64,000 bases of DNA from Streptomyces marianii (GCF_005795905.1 NZ_VAWE01000005.1:1-64000), one strand, 5' to 3'. Positions 9,660-18,099 are shown, numbered from the stretch's first letter. Made by a program: numbers and translations. Notes: generated by a model from the letters alone, not told the origin.

Positions 9660-11699
9660 TTGGTAGAGCTTGATCCGCAGCGCTTTTTCAGTAGTCAGCA
9701 GCGCCAGGTTTTGTACTCGCTCGCCGAGGGGCGATGCGAGCTGTGTGGCGATGAGCTGGTTGTCGGCTGGAACGCCGATCACCGCATCCCTTGGATCGCT
9801 GGTGGTCCGACAACCGTCGAGAACGGGCAGGCCCTGTGCGCAGGGTGTAACAGCAAGAAGGGGCGGGAGATGCAGTTTCAGGACACGTTCAAGCCGCGGC
9901 CGTTTCAGGCGGATGTGGTCACCCAGGTCATCGACGGTATCGAGTCGGGCCGTGACCGGACGGTTGTCCTTGCATCACCAGGTTCAGGGAAGACACTGGC
10001 GTACTTGTCACTGGCTACTCGCCTGTTTCGTGAGGGCCGCATCGACCACATCGCGGTGTTCGTGCCTCGCGTCACGCTGGCACAGCAGTGTGAGATCGGG
10101 TGGCAGCATCTGACCCCTGACAAGCGGTCAGAAGGACTGTGCAAGCTGTTCGAGCAGCCACGGTTCGGCAAGATCTGGCACCGCACGAACGAGGTGCCGC
10201 TTACAGGGGGGAAGGGGACCGGGTTCGTTGCTACCTACAGTGCTCTGGCAACCAGCGAGTCGATCTTCCTGGAGTGGGCTGCCAAGCACGAGGGCCGCTT
10301 CTTGCTGATCGCTGACGAGGCCCAGTTCTGCGGAGACTCCAGGGACAACGACGGCGGCGGCACACGCGCCGGGACACTCATCCAGAGGCTCCACGGGTTC
10401 GCGTTGCACACTCTGCTTCTGACCGGCACGCCCTACCGGGCGGACAATGCGCCGCTGGTGCTGGCCGACTACGCGGACCCGCGGCCTGATGACCCGAAGG
10501 GCCTCAGGCCTCTGGTTAAGCACGCCGAGGCCACGTACGCCGACGGCATCGCGGAAAACTACCTGCGCACCTTCGAGATGCACCTGACTGAGGCGCGTGT
10601 GTCGCGTCGCACCCTGGGCGATCCCAGTGACCGAAACAGCGGGGACACGCTCCTCACGTACAACCTGTCGGACGACGGGGATGGCCTGGCCGAGGTTTTG
10701 CGTGATCCCAAGACCTGGGAGCCGTTGGTAGAGCAGGTCGTCGCCAAGGTGCGCGACAAGCAGAAGTTCAATCCCGAGTACCGTGGGCTGATCTCGTGCA
10801 TGGGGCAGAGCGAAGCCAAGAAGGTGCAGAAGTACCTTCAAAGCCGCCACCCGGGTCTGCGGGTCGGGATCGCAGTCTCCTCGGACACGGACGCACCCCG
10901 GGCCTTGGCGGAGTTCCGTTCCCTGCCGATGGACATCCTCGTGACCGTGCGGATGGCGTTCATCGGCTACGACTGCCCGCAGATCAGCGTTGTCGGAATC
11001 CTCACTCATTACCGGGACACCGGGCATCTCATGCAGCTGGTCGGGCGAGGGCTGCGAGTCTGGAGCGGGATGCCGGCCCGGGAACAGTCGTGCCTGATCA
11101 TCGCCCCGGACGATCCGAAGATGAAGGACTTCCTCGAGCACCTTCGCGGTCAGCGGGAGGAAGGTCTGCGCCGCGTCAAGGAACGCGAGGCCGCGGAGGA
11201 GTCGACTGGCACCGCCGAGGAACGCCAGCTCGCCCTGTCCTTCGTGGAATCGGCCGTGGCCACGACCACTCGCGCCGCGAGCAATGACACCGACGTCGAA
11301 TCCGACGAGCTGATGCTCATCGAGTCGATCAAGGTGGAGGTGGACTCGGCTGAGGACGCGACCAAGCTCGCGAGGTTCCTGGACCTGTACGGAATTCGGG
11401 CAAAAAGGGCGCAGGACGTGCCGGGCCCGCGAGGTGACTCAGACAACGAGGTCTTCGTCGAGGTGCCCCAGCCTCCGCGTACCGACAAGGAGATCATGGA
11501 GGACCTCAGGAGCAGGACCACGACCGCCATCACCCGATATCTTCACGCCTGCGGCGTGGCGCCCGGGTCCCCCGGCTACCAGGACGCCGTCCAAAAGGCC
11601 ACGTTCAGAGTGAACGAAGCCGCTGGCTACACCGCGAAGACGGCCAACACCGTTGATCGCGCCGAGAAGCGGCTGAAGGCCGCACTAGCCCTGAAATAG
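9660..11699 (+). CDS. HNH endonuclease-SF2 helicase fusion protein
   Basis: About 679 residues from the TTG at 9660, which has AGGGGGAGG about 5 nt upstream; in-frame GTG codons near 9579 are alternatives. Residues 24-70 form an HNH domain: RCELCGDELVVGWNADHRIP, then ENGQALCAGCNSKKG, giving two CxxC pairs around the catalytic DH. An SF2 helicase follows: Walker A SPGSGKT at about 106-112, DEAQ at about 219-222, LLTGTP, and QLVGRGLRVW as motif VI. The C terminus is unassigned. Fusion of an HNH nuclease to a helicase suggests nucleic-acid restriction or repair. It is followed after 9 nt by a gene of unknown function. Confidence 0.8.
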   Translation: MVELDPQRFFSSQQRQVLYSLAEGRCELCGDELVVGWNADHRIPWIAGGPTTVENGQALCAGCNSKKGREMQFQDTFKPRPFQADVVTQVIDGIESGRDRTVVLASPGSGKTLAYLSLATRLFREGRIDHIAVFVPRVTLAQQCEIGWQHLTPDKRSEGLCKLFEQPRFGKIWHRTNEVPLTGGKGTGFVATYSALATSESIFLEWAAKHEGRFLLIADEAQFCGDSRDNDGGGTRAGTLIQRLHGFALHTLLLTGTPYRADNAPLVLADYADPRPDDPKGLRPLVKHAEATYADGIAENYLRTFEMHLTEARVSRRTLGDPSDRNSGDTLLTYNLSDDGDGLAEVLRDPKTWEPLVEQVVAKVRDKQKFNPEYRGLISCMGQSEAKKVQKYLQSRHPGLRVGIAVSSDTDAPRALAEFRSLPMDILVTVRMAFIGYDCPQISVVGILTHYRDTGHLMQLVGRGLRVWSGMPAREQSCLIIAPDDPKMKDFLEHLRGQREEGLRRVKEREAAEESTGTAEERQLALSFVESAVATTTRAASNDTDVESDELMLIESIKVEVDSAEDATKLARFLDLYGIRAKRAQDVPGPRGDSDNEVFVEVPQPPRTDKEIMEDLRSRTTTAITRYLHACGVAPGSPGYQDAVQKATFRVNEAAGYTAKTANTVDRAEKRLKAALALK

Positions 11700-11708
11700 G
11701 AGGGCCGT

Positions 11709-12986
11709 ATGAGCGTACGCATAGAGTCGAACTCGCAGCTAACCCCGGAACAGGAGCGTGTCTACCGGCTCCGCAATGCTGCGGAGCGCGACGGCGGAAC
11801 GCCCGGCGGCTTTCTTGAGCTGCTTGCCGCCGTCGTGGCCGACGGTACGTGGCGCCAGATCCCCTCAGGGATCAACTCCTCCGCCCCGTTCTCCTCCTTC
11901 GCAGAGTTCATCGAGGCCAAGCCGCCGTTCGGTCTGGGGCAGCGGGTACAGGACGTGCACGTTCTGCTGCAGATGCGCCATCCGCACGAAACGGTCGCTG
12001 AGATCCGAGCAAGGATGGACGCCATGCGCGCCGAGGTGCGCCGGCTCCTGGCAGAAGACGGCATCACCGGCTACTCCGAGCAACAGCGGGACCGCGACAT
12101 CCAGGCCTGGACAGCTCTCGACAAGGCTGGCAGCTGGTGGCTGGCCTTCTTCGTGGCCTGCCAGGTACGTCCAGCGAATGCGGGAACGTCGGAAGCGCCG
12201 AAGCACGGAGACGTGCCGAAGATCTCCGCTGCCGAGTTCGCCCGGCGCGCAGGCACGTCCCCTGAACGCATCCTGCGCTACTACAAGGCGTGGGAAGCGG
12301 CACATACGGCCGGCGCCGTGGCGGTCAGTGCGACCGACCTGTACCCCGGACATGAGCCCGTCGAGCTTCCCCCGGCCGACGACTGGACGCTCTACTACAC
12401 GAGCCGCCGCAGCGCCTCTTCCGACCGGGGTGCCCTCATCAGTGCAGCCGCTGAAGCAGAGGGGATCCGGCCGACCAAGGCACTGGAAGTCGCCGAGAAT
12501 CCCACGGCGCTGCGCGCGGCGATCATGGCCGACCCCAAGACCGCAGAGGCCGCTCGCAACGCGCTCAAGGCCCTCACCGCCGAGGAACGCCGCGAAGAGC
12601 ACCTCTCCTATGTCCGGCAAGCAGCTGAAGAGGGAAAGGCACAGGCCCCTTCCGGGCAGGTGATCGAGCTGCCGGAACAGATAAGGAACGAAGTCACAGC
12701 CCACCTGGCGGAAGTCACCGACGACACAGCTGACACCGAAACAGTGACCAGCACCTACGAAGCAGTGCAGGAGCTGGTCGCCAAGGTCGTCGAAGCGGAT
12801 CCGCAGCTGCGTGCGAGCGAGCAACGGGTGCGGTTCCAAAAGGCACTCAAGGCAACCCGCAAGAACATTTCATCCATCGACCCCACAGACTTGCCAGCCG
12901 TCGTCGATGACGACCTACGGCAGGAGATCACTTCCTTGCAAGAACTCGTCAACGCACTCGTGGCAAGCATCACCAGCCGCGGTTGA
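11709..12986 (+). CDS. Partner of the HNH-helicase, unknown function, 425 residues
   Basis: ATG 11709 follows GGAGG by 6 nt and lies 9 nt after the HNH-helicase stop, so co-expression is very likely. The protein is soluble and helical. A segment near residues 175-200 (SAAEFARRAGTSPERILRYY) looks like a helix-turn-helix of the ParB/KorB kind, followed by an acidic alpha-helical tail. It may be a DNA-binding specificity or regulatory subunit for the helicase. I do not recognise a named family. Confidence 0.7.
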   Translation: MSVRIESNSQLTPEQERVYRLRNAAERDGGTPGGFLELLAAVVADGTWRQIPSGINSSAPFSSFAEFIEAKPPFGLGQRVQDVHVLLQMRHPHETVAEIRARMDAMRAEVRRLLAEDGITGYSEQQRDRDIQAWTALDKAGSWWLAFFVACQVRPANAGTSEAPKHGDVPKISAAEFARRAGTSPERILRYYKAWEAAHTAGAVAVSATDLYPGHEPVELPPADDWTLYYTSRRSASSDRGALISAAAEAEGIRPTKALEVAENPTALRAAIMADPKTAEAARNALKALTAEERREEHLSYVRQAAEEGKAQAPSGQVIELPEQIRNEVTAHLAEVTDDTADTETVTSTYEAVQELVAKVVEADPQLRASEQRVRFQKALKATRKNISSIDPTDLPAVVDDDLRQEITSLQELVNALVASITSRG

Positions 12987-13025
12987 CCACGCGGCAGATG
13001 TCGGGTTGTCGCACTGATGAGGCAA

Positions 13026-13069
13026 CCCGGCTCTGCGTCGCCGCCCTGTCGCAGTACAGCGGAGCCGGG
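13026..13069 (+). terminator. Hairpin terminator after the HNH-helicase operon
   Basis: Inverted repeat with arms CCCGGCTC (13026-13033) and GAGCCGGG (13062-13069), 40 nt after the stop of the partner gene. There is no U tract, as is common in high-GC actinomycetes. It separates the rightward operon from the leftward sigma-factor operon. Confidence 0.5.
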
Positions 13070-13141
13070 CAGCGCGACCCCGAGCCGGGCCCCGCGGGAT
13101 GTCATGGCTCGCTGGGGTCCGTGGGTGTCCGGCGGCCACCG

Positions 13142-13828
13142 TCACCGTGTAGGGACAGGGCGGAGGGACGACTGGTCTCCGTCGTCGGCGAACAGCTCGA
13201 CTACAAGGGACTTGGCGACCCCCAGGGCGAGGTCCAGGTTGAGGATCCGTTTCGAGGCTGACTGCTGGTCTTCCTCGTCCCACTTGCCCTCGATGCGGCG
13301 ACGGAGATCTGCCCAGAGCGTCCGCAGTACCGTCTTGGCCTGTCCAACGAGGCCAAGCGCTGTCTGCTCACTCATGTTGCGTTCCCGGACTCCCACGACC
13401 AGAGCAGCGAGCAGCGTGGCGGTGTTCTCCACATATCCCGGCACCAGACGGTGCTCCTCCGACATGCAGTCCAGCCACCGCCGCAGCACATCGAGGTCGA
13501 TGGAGATCCGGTCCAGCAGGTCCAGGATCTTGGTGACGCGGCCGTTGACATCATTCACGCTGGTGCGGTGCTGTACTGACCCGTTTGCGTAGAGGTCTCG
13601 TTGGAGGTCCGCTTCTACGGGGATGCCGGCGAAGTCCGTGACGCTGCCGTCCGGGCCGATCTTCCAGCTAGGGGGCTGGCGGTCTCCGCGCTCGGGGACC
13701 GTCACCTGGGCAAAGAGGACCGCGCGGCCTGCGTCGAGGTCCAGGCTGTCCTCCACGGCGGTCAGCACTGCATCATCTGCGGACCGCAGCAGGGCATCGA
13801 GTTCGGCGTCGCTGTCGAAGTGGGTCAT
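13142..13828 (-). CDS. Hypothetical protein co-transcribed with ECF sigma factor
   Basis: A 228-residue protein whose ATG overlaps the sigma-factor stop by ATGA, so translation is coupled. It is helical and acidic at the N terminus (THFDSDAELDALLRSADD) with no membrane segment, so it is not a classical membrane anti-sigma factor. Its place directly downstream of the sigma gene makes a cytoplasmic regulator or partner plausible. No family recognised. Confidence 0.65.
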   Translation of the reverse strand: MTHFDSDAELDALLRSADDAVLTAVEDSLDLDAGRAVLFAQVTVPERGDRQPPSWKIGPDGSVTDFAGIPVEADLQRDLYANGSVQHRTSVNDVNGRVTKILDLLDRISIDLDVLRRWLDCMSEEHRLVPGYVENTATLLAALVVGVRERNMSEQTALGLVGQAKTVLRTLWADLRRRIEGKWDEEDQQSASKRILNLDLALGVAKSLVVELFADDGDQSSLRPVPTR

Positions 13829-14451
13829 CGCTCGCCTCCGTCGTTCGCGCTGAGCAGGGTGGTCTTGAGCCGGGCGCGGCCGCGGCTCAAGTTCTGCCGT
13901 ACGGCTTCGTGGGTCATGTCGAGAGCGTCGCCGATCTCACTGGTCGCGAAGCCGTCCAAGTGCCAGGCGAGGACTGCGCGTTGCAGGGGTGGCAGGACAG
14001 CGAGGGCGGCGTAGACGCGGGTCTCTTCTTCTTTGAGTTCCACTGAGCGCAGAGGGCAGACGCCGCCCGGCAGTTCCGGGACGTCGTCGGTGAGGTCCTC
14101 GCGGCGGACCGGCTGGCGCAGGTAGAGGCGGATAGCGACTTTCCGAAGCCAGGCGGCGGGGTAGTCGATGGTCTCCCACTTCACGAATGCCTCAGCGAAG
14201 GCGGCCTGGGCGGCTTCTGCTGCTTCGTGGCTGCTGGCTCCCTGCCGCATCAGGTGCCTGACCAGCTTGGCCATGTGCTGCTCGTAGAACTGGGCGAATT
14301 CCACCCGGGCGAGGCTGCCACGCTGCTGTGGCAGGGCCAGCGGAATGCTCGGCTCTGGCGCAGACTCAGCAGGTGCGTGGCTGATCGTGTGCCGCCCGAA
14401 GGGCTCCAGTTCGAGCTGTGCGGTCTCCAGATGGATCTCGAAGTCAGTCAC
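13825..14451 (-). CDS. RNA polymerase sigma factor, ECF type
   Basis: About 208 residues from GTG 14451, which has GGAG 6 nt upstream. Region 2 is recognisable (RVEFAQFYEQHMAKLVRHL ... DYPAAWLRKVAIRLYLR), as is region 4 (LPPLQRAVLAWHLDGFATSE, then MTHEAVRQNLSRGRARLK), the sigma70 region 4 helix-turn-helix. There is no region 1 or 3, as expected for an ECF factor. It overlaps the small membrane-protein gene upstream by 8 nt and the 228-residue gene downstream by 4 nt, forming a three-gene leftward operon. Confidence 0.85.
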   Translation of the reverse strand: MTDFEIHLETAQLELEPFGRHTISHAPAESAPEPSIPLALPQQRGSLARVEFAQFYEQHMAKLVRHLMRQGASSHEAAEAAQAAFAEAFVKWETIDYPAAWLRKVAIRLYLRQPVRREDLTDDVPELPGGVCPLRSVELKEEETRVYAALAVLPPLQRAVLAWHLDGFATSEIGDALDMTHEAVRQNLSRGRARLKTTLLSANDGGER

Positions 14452-14671
14452 GGGCGTCTCCGCTGGCCGCGCCGACCTCGATGCGCAGTTCCTCGCCGGC
14501 CCTTCGCTCGGTGACCTTGCTGCCCGGCGGCAAGGCACGGACGCGGTCGCTGGCGCCCTGCTGGGTGAGGCGGGCCAGCTGGACCTGCGTCCGGCTGCGG
14601 ATCCACTGGTAGAGCAGCCGTGCGCTCAATATCGCGCCCAGTGCCGCTAACCCGATCGCTGTCTCTGGCAA
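14444..14671 (-). CDS. Small membrane protein at head of the sigma-factor operon
   Basis: A 75-residue protein from TTG 14671, preceded by GAGGGGGACAGG. A single membrane helix follows at once (TAIGLAALGAILSARLLYQWI), then a basic cytoplasmic tail (SRTQVQLARLT ...). GTG 14716 would lengthen it but has a weaker ribosome site. Its 3' end overlaps the sigma gene by 8 nt. Being co-translated with an ECF factor, it could be a membrane sensor or anti-sigma partner, but it lacks a zinc anti-sigma motif. Confidence 0.55.
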   Translation of the reverse strand: MPETAIGLAALGAILSARLLYQWIRSRTQVQLARLTQQGASDRVRALPPGSKVTERRAGEELRIEVGAASGDARD

Positions 14672-14873
14672 CCTGTCCCCCTCGATGCCTCTTGTGGCGC
14701 CCGGTGCGCCCGTCACATCAAGGGAGTGCGGGCAGGGGCGGAAACCGTGACATCGGGCTTTTGTGACGTGCGTCTCGTGTCGTCGGTGGGGCCGTTGTGT
14801 CTGCGAGTTTTGTGGGGAAGACGCTGCCCGCGGGACGCGCGGGTGGCACCGGCTCACTGTCTACGGTGGTGCG

Positions 14874-15440
14874 GTGACACCGCATTCCGATGCCGACCCC
14901 GAGCCTGTGCCGGTCCGGGTCGTGCTGCCCGTCGATCCTCTGCTCGGGTCCGAGCCGCAGGAGGTTGTCGCGCGGTTGTGGAAGCGGCGGCAGACGGAAA
15001 CGGGCTGGGTCTACCTGGTGGGCATGCCGTCGTACAGAGATCGCGAGGACGGCAGTGTGGAAGCGGCGGAGTACCGGGTGTGGGTGCGCGCCCCGGAGCA
15101 CGTACGGCCGGTCGAAGGCGTTGACTACGACCGAGTCGTCACCGAACGGCTGGAGTCGTCACCGCCGTCGACGGTCCGCGAGGTCCTCGGGGAGCGCCGG
15201 CCTTCGGGGTGGGTGCTGCAGAAGGTGAGCGGCGGGCGCGGGACCGCCCAGGGCATTCTGCACGCGCTGGACTGTGAGGAGGCACCGAACGACGCGCCGC
15301 TGCTCGACTGGAGGCGCGCCCTGGACGTCGCGGAGAATCCGGCGACACGCCTGTGCATCCTGTGCGGTTGCGCCCAGGAGCTCACGCCCCTGCTCCGCGG
15401 CTTCGACCACATCACCGACTCCGCCCCCGACGACTCCTGA
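14874..15440 (+). CDS. DUF6233-like protein
   Basis: A 188-residue protein from GTG 14874. The C-terminal half matches the DUF6233 pattern common in Streptomyces: GWVLQKVSGGRGTAQGILHALDCEEA, then a conserved ALDVAENPATRLCILCGC metal-binding knuckle and PLLRGFDH. Molecular function is unknown. It diverges from the sigma-factor operon. Its last codons and stop lie inside a duplicated block (15,432-15,640). Confidence 0.65.
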   Translation: MTPHSDADPEPVPVRVVLPVDPLLGSEPQEVVARLWKRRQTETGWVYLVGMPSYRDREDGSVEAAEYRVWVRAPEHVRPVEGVDYDRVVTERLESSPPSTVREVLGERRPSGWVLQKVSGGRGTAQGILHALDCEEAPNDAPLLDWRRALDVAENPATRLCILCGCAQELTPLLRGFDHITDSAPDDS

Positions 15441-15640
15441 CCCCGGCCGCCGCACCGTCGGCAGCCAGGCGCGGCGGCCCCGCCCGGCGCGCAACACCAG
15501 CGAGCGCGCCCCGGTCCCCGGCAGCGTCCGCGCCGCCCATCCCGCCCTCCCTCTCTCAACTCCAGTTAAGGCGTGGGCAAAAGCGGCCGCAACGGGGATG
15601 TCAGATCCCCGACCACGCGCCTACGGTGGGGGTGACCTGC
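15432..15640 (+). repeat. Duplicated intergenic block, copy 1
   Basis: This stretch is closely repeated at 16,108-16,317. Shared landmarks, in order, are GACTCCTGAC at a gene end, GGCGCGGCGG, CCCCGGCAGCGTCCGCGCCG, CCCATCCCGCCC, TCAACTCCAG, GGCCGCAACGGGGATGTCAG and GGTGACCTG. Each copy includes the final D-S-stop codons of a different upstream gene and leads into a different 12-bp tandem array. Confidence 0.75.
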
Positions 15641-15729
15641 ACCGATGCGGCGACGTCGGCAAGGCTCGCGCAAGAGAAGTCGCAAGAGATGTCGCAGGAG
15701 AAGGCGCAAGAGTTGGCGCAAGAGATGTT
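15633..15729 (+). repeat. 12-bp tandem array A (GCAAGAG unit)
   Basis: TGACCTGC at 15633-15640 is followed 37 bp later by five contiguous 12-mers from 15670: GCAAGAGAAGTC, GCAAGAGATGTC, GCAGGAGAAGGC, GCAAGAGTTGGC, GCAAGAGATGTT. A diverged unit (GCAAGGCTCGC) precedes them. One unit is about one DNA turn, as expected for head-to-tail protein binding. It lies 49 bp upstream of the gene at 15,778. Confidence 0.7.
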
Positions 15730-15777
15730 GCCGCCAGACGATCCGGAGCGCGGTTCGAACAGCAGTACCTTGGGGCC

Positions 15778-16116
15778 GTGGCAGCCTCGTACGACTTCCC
15801 CCAGGCCTTGATCGACGCCCAGGACGAACTGGCTCAGGTCCGCGCTGAGCTCCAGGCGCTGTACCAGAAGGTGCCGTGGTCGGCCGAACCGCTGGACGCG
15901 TGGGAGACGCACGAGAACGCCTGGCGGAAGTCGTCCCGGCCTGCCTCCCCCGGCTGGGATCCCGAGGACGCGGCGGAGATCGCCCGGCTGCGGGCGAGGG
16001 AACTCGAACTCGCGAAGCTCATCGTCAGCCATGCGTTCTGGAGCGGACTCGCCCCGGCCGACGTCCCTGCGGCCCGTGACGCGCTCAAGCACCACCACGA
16101 GCAGCCCGACTCCTGA
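15778..16116 (+). CDS. Hypothetical helical protein, 112 residues
   Basis: The GTG start at 15778 (VAASYDFPQALIDAQDELAQ) is favoured because codon bias starts there; further upstream the frame runs through the 12-bp repeats. The N-terminal half is a coiled coil, a W-rich middle follows (WSAEPLDAWETHENAWR) and the C-terminal helix repeats R-L-R-A-R-E-L-E-L-A-K. Related short proteins are frequent on Streptomyces replicons, but I cannot give a named function. Confidence 0.6.
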   Translation: MAASYDFPQALIDAQDELAQVRAELQALYQKVPWSAEPLDAWETHENAWRKSSRPASPGWDPEDAAEIARLRARELELAKLIVSHAFWSGLAPADVPAARDALKHHHEQPDS

Positions 16117-16317
16117 CGGCGGCCGCCGCTCTGTCGGCGGCCCGGCGCGGCGGCGGCGCCGACGCGCGGCACCGCGAGCGCGCCCCGATCCCCGGCAGCG
16201 TCCGCGCCGCCCATCCCGCCCTTCCTCATCCTCAACTCCAGCCAGGGCATGGGCGAAGGGGGCCGCAACGGGGATGTCAGCGGCCGGACCATGCCGTACG
16301 CCGGTGGTGACCTGGGC
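16108..16317 (+). repeat. Duplicated intergenic block, copy 2
   Basis: Second copy of the block at 15,432-15,640, with the same landmark order from GACTCCTGAC to GGTGACCTG. It differs by scattered substitutions and small indels. It again overlaps the last codons of the upstream gene and leads into a 12-bp array of a different sequence (array B). Confidence 0.75.
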
Positions 16318-16413
16318 AGATTCCGGGACTCTGTGACGGCCTGCGCAACACCTACCGCAACACCTAGCGCAACCCTTTCGCGCAACATCCAGCGCAACGC
16401 CTAGCGCAACGCG
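16308..16413 (+). repeat. 12-bp tandem array B (CGCAAC unit)
   Basis: TGACCTGG at 16308-16315 is followed by six CGCAAC units starting at 16344, 16356, 16368, 16381, 16393 and 16405 (spacing 12, 12, 13, 12, 12). Typical units are CGCAACACCTAC and CGCAACGCCTAG. The GCAA core begins 37 bp after the TGACCTG motif, exactly as in array A. The array lies about 100 bp upstream of the DUF6207 gene. Confidence 0.7.
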
Positions 16414-16508
16414 GGCTCGTATGAGGTCAAGCGCCGGGGCTCTACTCGGTCGGGTGAAGACGCCGGGATCGGAGAACTTCTGCGGGGTGCCGGCGCGTGG
16501 TGCCAGGC

Positions 16509-16718
16509 ATGAGGCAGATCACTGACGCGCACGTGGCAGAGCCGGGCCTGGCTGTGGTGGAGGTCGCGGCCGCCGACGACGAGACCGCGCTCGCGGTCCA
16601 GGAGCTGCTCGCCGCGCGGTGCGCGATCGCACCTGTGGACCGTACGACCCGGGAGCCCGGCGAGCCCGGTGTACGGCTGCGCTGCTTCCTGGACCTGCGC
16701 CAGGATCCCGACTGGTAG
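16509..16718 (+). CDS. DUF6207 family protein
   Basis: A 69-residue protein from ATG 16509. It matches the very conserved Streptomyces DUF6207 pattern: MRQITDAHVAEPGLAVVEVA, then ETALAVQELLAARCA, and PGEPGVRLRCFLDLRQD at the C terminus. Function is unknown. GTG 16497 is an alternative start. It follows array B and precedes array G. Confidence 0.75.
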   Translation: MRQITDAHVAEPGLAVVEVAAADDETALAVQELLAARCAIAPVDRTTREPGEPGVRLRCFLDLRQDPDW

Positions 16719-16743
16719 CGCTGCGCACAGCGGCCACGCCCGC

Positions 16744-16783
16744 CGACCAGCCATGGTCGAAGTCGGCGGCAGCGTGTGGTCGG
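16744..16783 (+). repeat. TGGTCGG repeat cluster G
   Basis: CGACCAGC at 16744 is followed 10 bp later by TGGTCGA (16754-16760) and then TGGTCGG (16777-16783). The first pair forms an inverted repeat, GACCA-GCCA-TGGTC. The same arrangement recurs at 17,632 and 18,223. It lies 66 bp upstream of the gene at 16,849. Confidence 0.5.
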
Positions 16784-16848
16784 TGTCGGCGATCTCCGGC
16801 GGGAGCCGCTGGTGCGCGGCCGTACGGGGTGGGGCCAGAATCTCCGCC

Positions 16849-17616
16849 ATGTCAGAAACCTTCTGGGTCGCCCTCGGCTCAATCGGCACCACCCTGGCCT
16901 TCGGTGGCGTCGTGTGGCAGGGATACCTCACGCGCGGAGCACTGAAGGTCAGCCAGCTCATGACCGCCGACGCCATCCGCAGCCGACTCGACTCCCAAGC
17001 GCCGGGAGTCACCCTCAGACTCAGTCCCCCGCCGTGGGACCCGCTGGCAGCGACCAACATGGGGATGCCGTGCAACCCCTGGCCGCAGGGGCACACCTGG
17101 CACTTCCCAGCGGAGCAAGAGGGCGCCAACCGTCTCGTGCTGCAGCAGGTCCTGGTCCTGGAGAATCTCAGCGACCGGCGCATGCAGGCACGGTTCGACG
17201 GCGACCTGGTCGTCGCCGATGAGGACAGGCGCCCCACTGCCGCCGGCGTCATCCTCCTGGAACCCGGCGAGACAAGCCGGGACGTCTACCTGCAGCGCGA
17301 ATTCACCATCAAGGAACTCTCAGAGAACTTCGCGGCGAAACAGGCCAGGCAGGAGCTCCCGCACAAGGTGTTCGGCACGGTGACGGCGGAGGACGACCGT
17401 GACAACGGAAGCACGGATCGCTGGGACCTGGTGCTGACCGGCTGCCCAGTCGAGCCGGTCCCCGACCGGGATGGCCTGTGGAGGATCGCGCCGTGGCACC
17501 TGACCGAGGGATCAGGGCTGCGCACCCTGGACTACAACCTGCTGCCGTCGCGGCAGCGCATCCACTGGGTCTCGCGCACCAGGGGGATCCAGCTCCCGGC
17601 TCCGGACGTCGCATAG
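16849..17616 (+). CDS. Membrane-anchored hypothetical protein
   Basis: A 255-residue protein from ATG 16849. A single N-terminal hydrophobic segment (TFWVALGSIGTTLAFGGVVW) acts as a membrane anchor, followed by a soluble domain rich in W and P (WDPLAATNMGMPCNPWPQGH). The domain looks beta-rich. No catalytic motif recognised. It is convergent with the small gene at 17,695-18,099, with TGGTCGG array C lying between and into the 3' end of that gene. Confidence 0.65.
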   Translation: MSETFWVALGSIGTTLAFGGVVWQGYLTRGALKVSQLMTADAIRSRLDSQAPGVTLRLSPPPWDPLAATNMGMPCNPWPQGHTWHFPAEQEGANRLVLQQVLVLENLSDRRMQARFDGDLVVADEDRRPTAAGVILLEPGETSRDVYLQREFTIKELSENFAAKQARQELPHKVFGTVTAEDDRDNGSTDRWDLVLTGCPVEPVPDRDGLWRIAPWHLTEGSGLRTLDYNLLPSRQRIHWVSRTRGIQLPAPDVA

Positions 17617-17631
17617 CCGCGTAGCACCCGC

Positions 17632-17714
17632 TGACCAGCCGTGGTCGGAGTCATGGTCGGGGTTGGCGGCAGCGTGGTCGGCGCCGTGGTCGGTCTACTC
17701 GGTGGTGTGGTCGG
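17632..17714 (+). repeat. TGGTCGG repeat array C
   Basis: TGACCAGC at 17632 is followed 10 bp later by TGGTCGG at 17642, 17654, 17675, 17687 and 17708, a regular 12/21/12/21 spacing. It lies between two convergent genes and runs into the 3' end of the leftward gene, so it is not an ordinary promoter. Confidence 0.65.
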
Positions 17715-18099
17715 GGTCGGGGAGCTGGGGCGGGAAATGCCGCTCCAGGATCTCCACCCACTTGTGCAGGACGACGAAGCCGGTGGTGTCGGCCTGCGCC
17801 TGGACCAACTCGGCCAGAGCGTCGACGAATGGCTGAGCGGCTGTACCGGGCGGGATCGCGGCGGCGGCCTGCTTCAGGCGTTCATGCGCGGACTGGAAGA
17901 CTTCCTTGGCCCACGTGTCCTGTTCTTTGATGCGCCGGGATCCAGCCTCCCAGTTGATCCGCATGATGACGTACTGCGGGCAGTCGGGCGTGTGCCACAT
18001 CTGGATCGGCATCCCGACCCCAACGCAGGCGTTCTCGGGACTGGGTCCTGCCTCGCAGTCGGGACACACTTCGCCTTCCGTCTCCGCAAAGCCCTTCAT
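17695..18099 (-). CDS. Small cysteine-containing hypothetical protein
   Basis: A 134-residue protein from ATG 18099 with GAGGGGAG upstream. The N terminus has a CPDC pair and further cysteines (EGEVCPDCEAG, SPENAC, DCPQYV), suggesting a zinc-binding fold, and the rest is helical. No family recognised. It is flanked on both sides by TGGTCGG arrays (C at its 3' end, D upstream), which hints at a link between the gene and the repeats. Confidence 0.6.
   Translation of the reverse strand: MKGFAETEGEVCPDCEAGPSPENACVGVGMPIQMWHTPDCPQYVIMRINWEAGSRRIKEQDTWAKEVFQSAHERLKQAAAAIPPGTAAQPFVDALAELVQAQADTTGFVVLHKWVEILERHFPPQLPDPDHTTE

Noticed and set aside
15659..15729. Array A as part of a protein-coding repeat
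   Set aside because: The frame through it lacks a start with a ribosome site and the codon bias begins only at GTG 15778; the 12-bp period with constant leader fits a DNA element.
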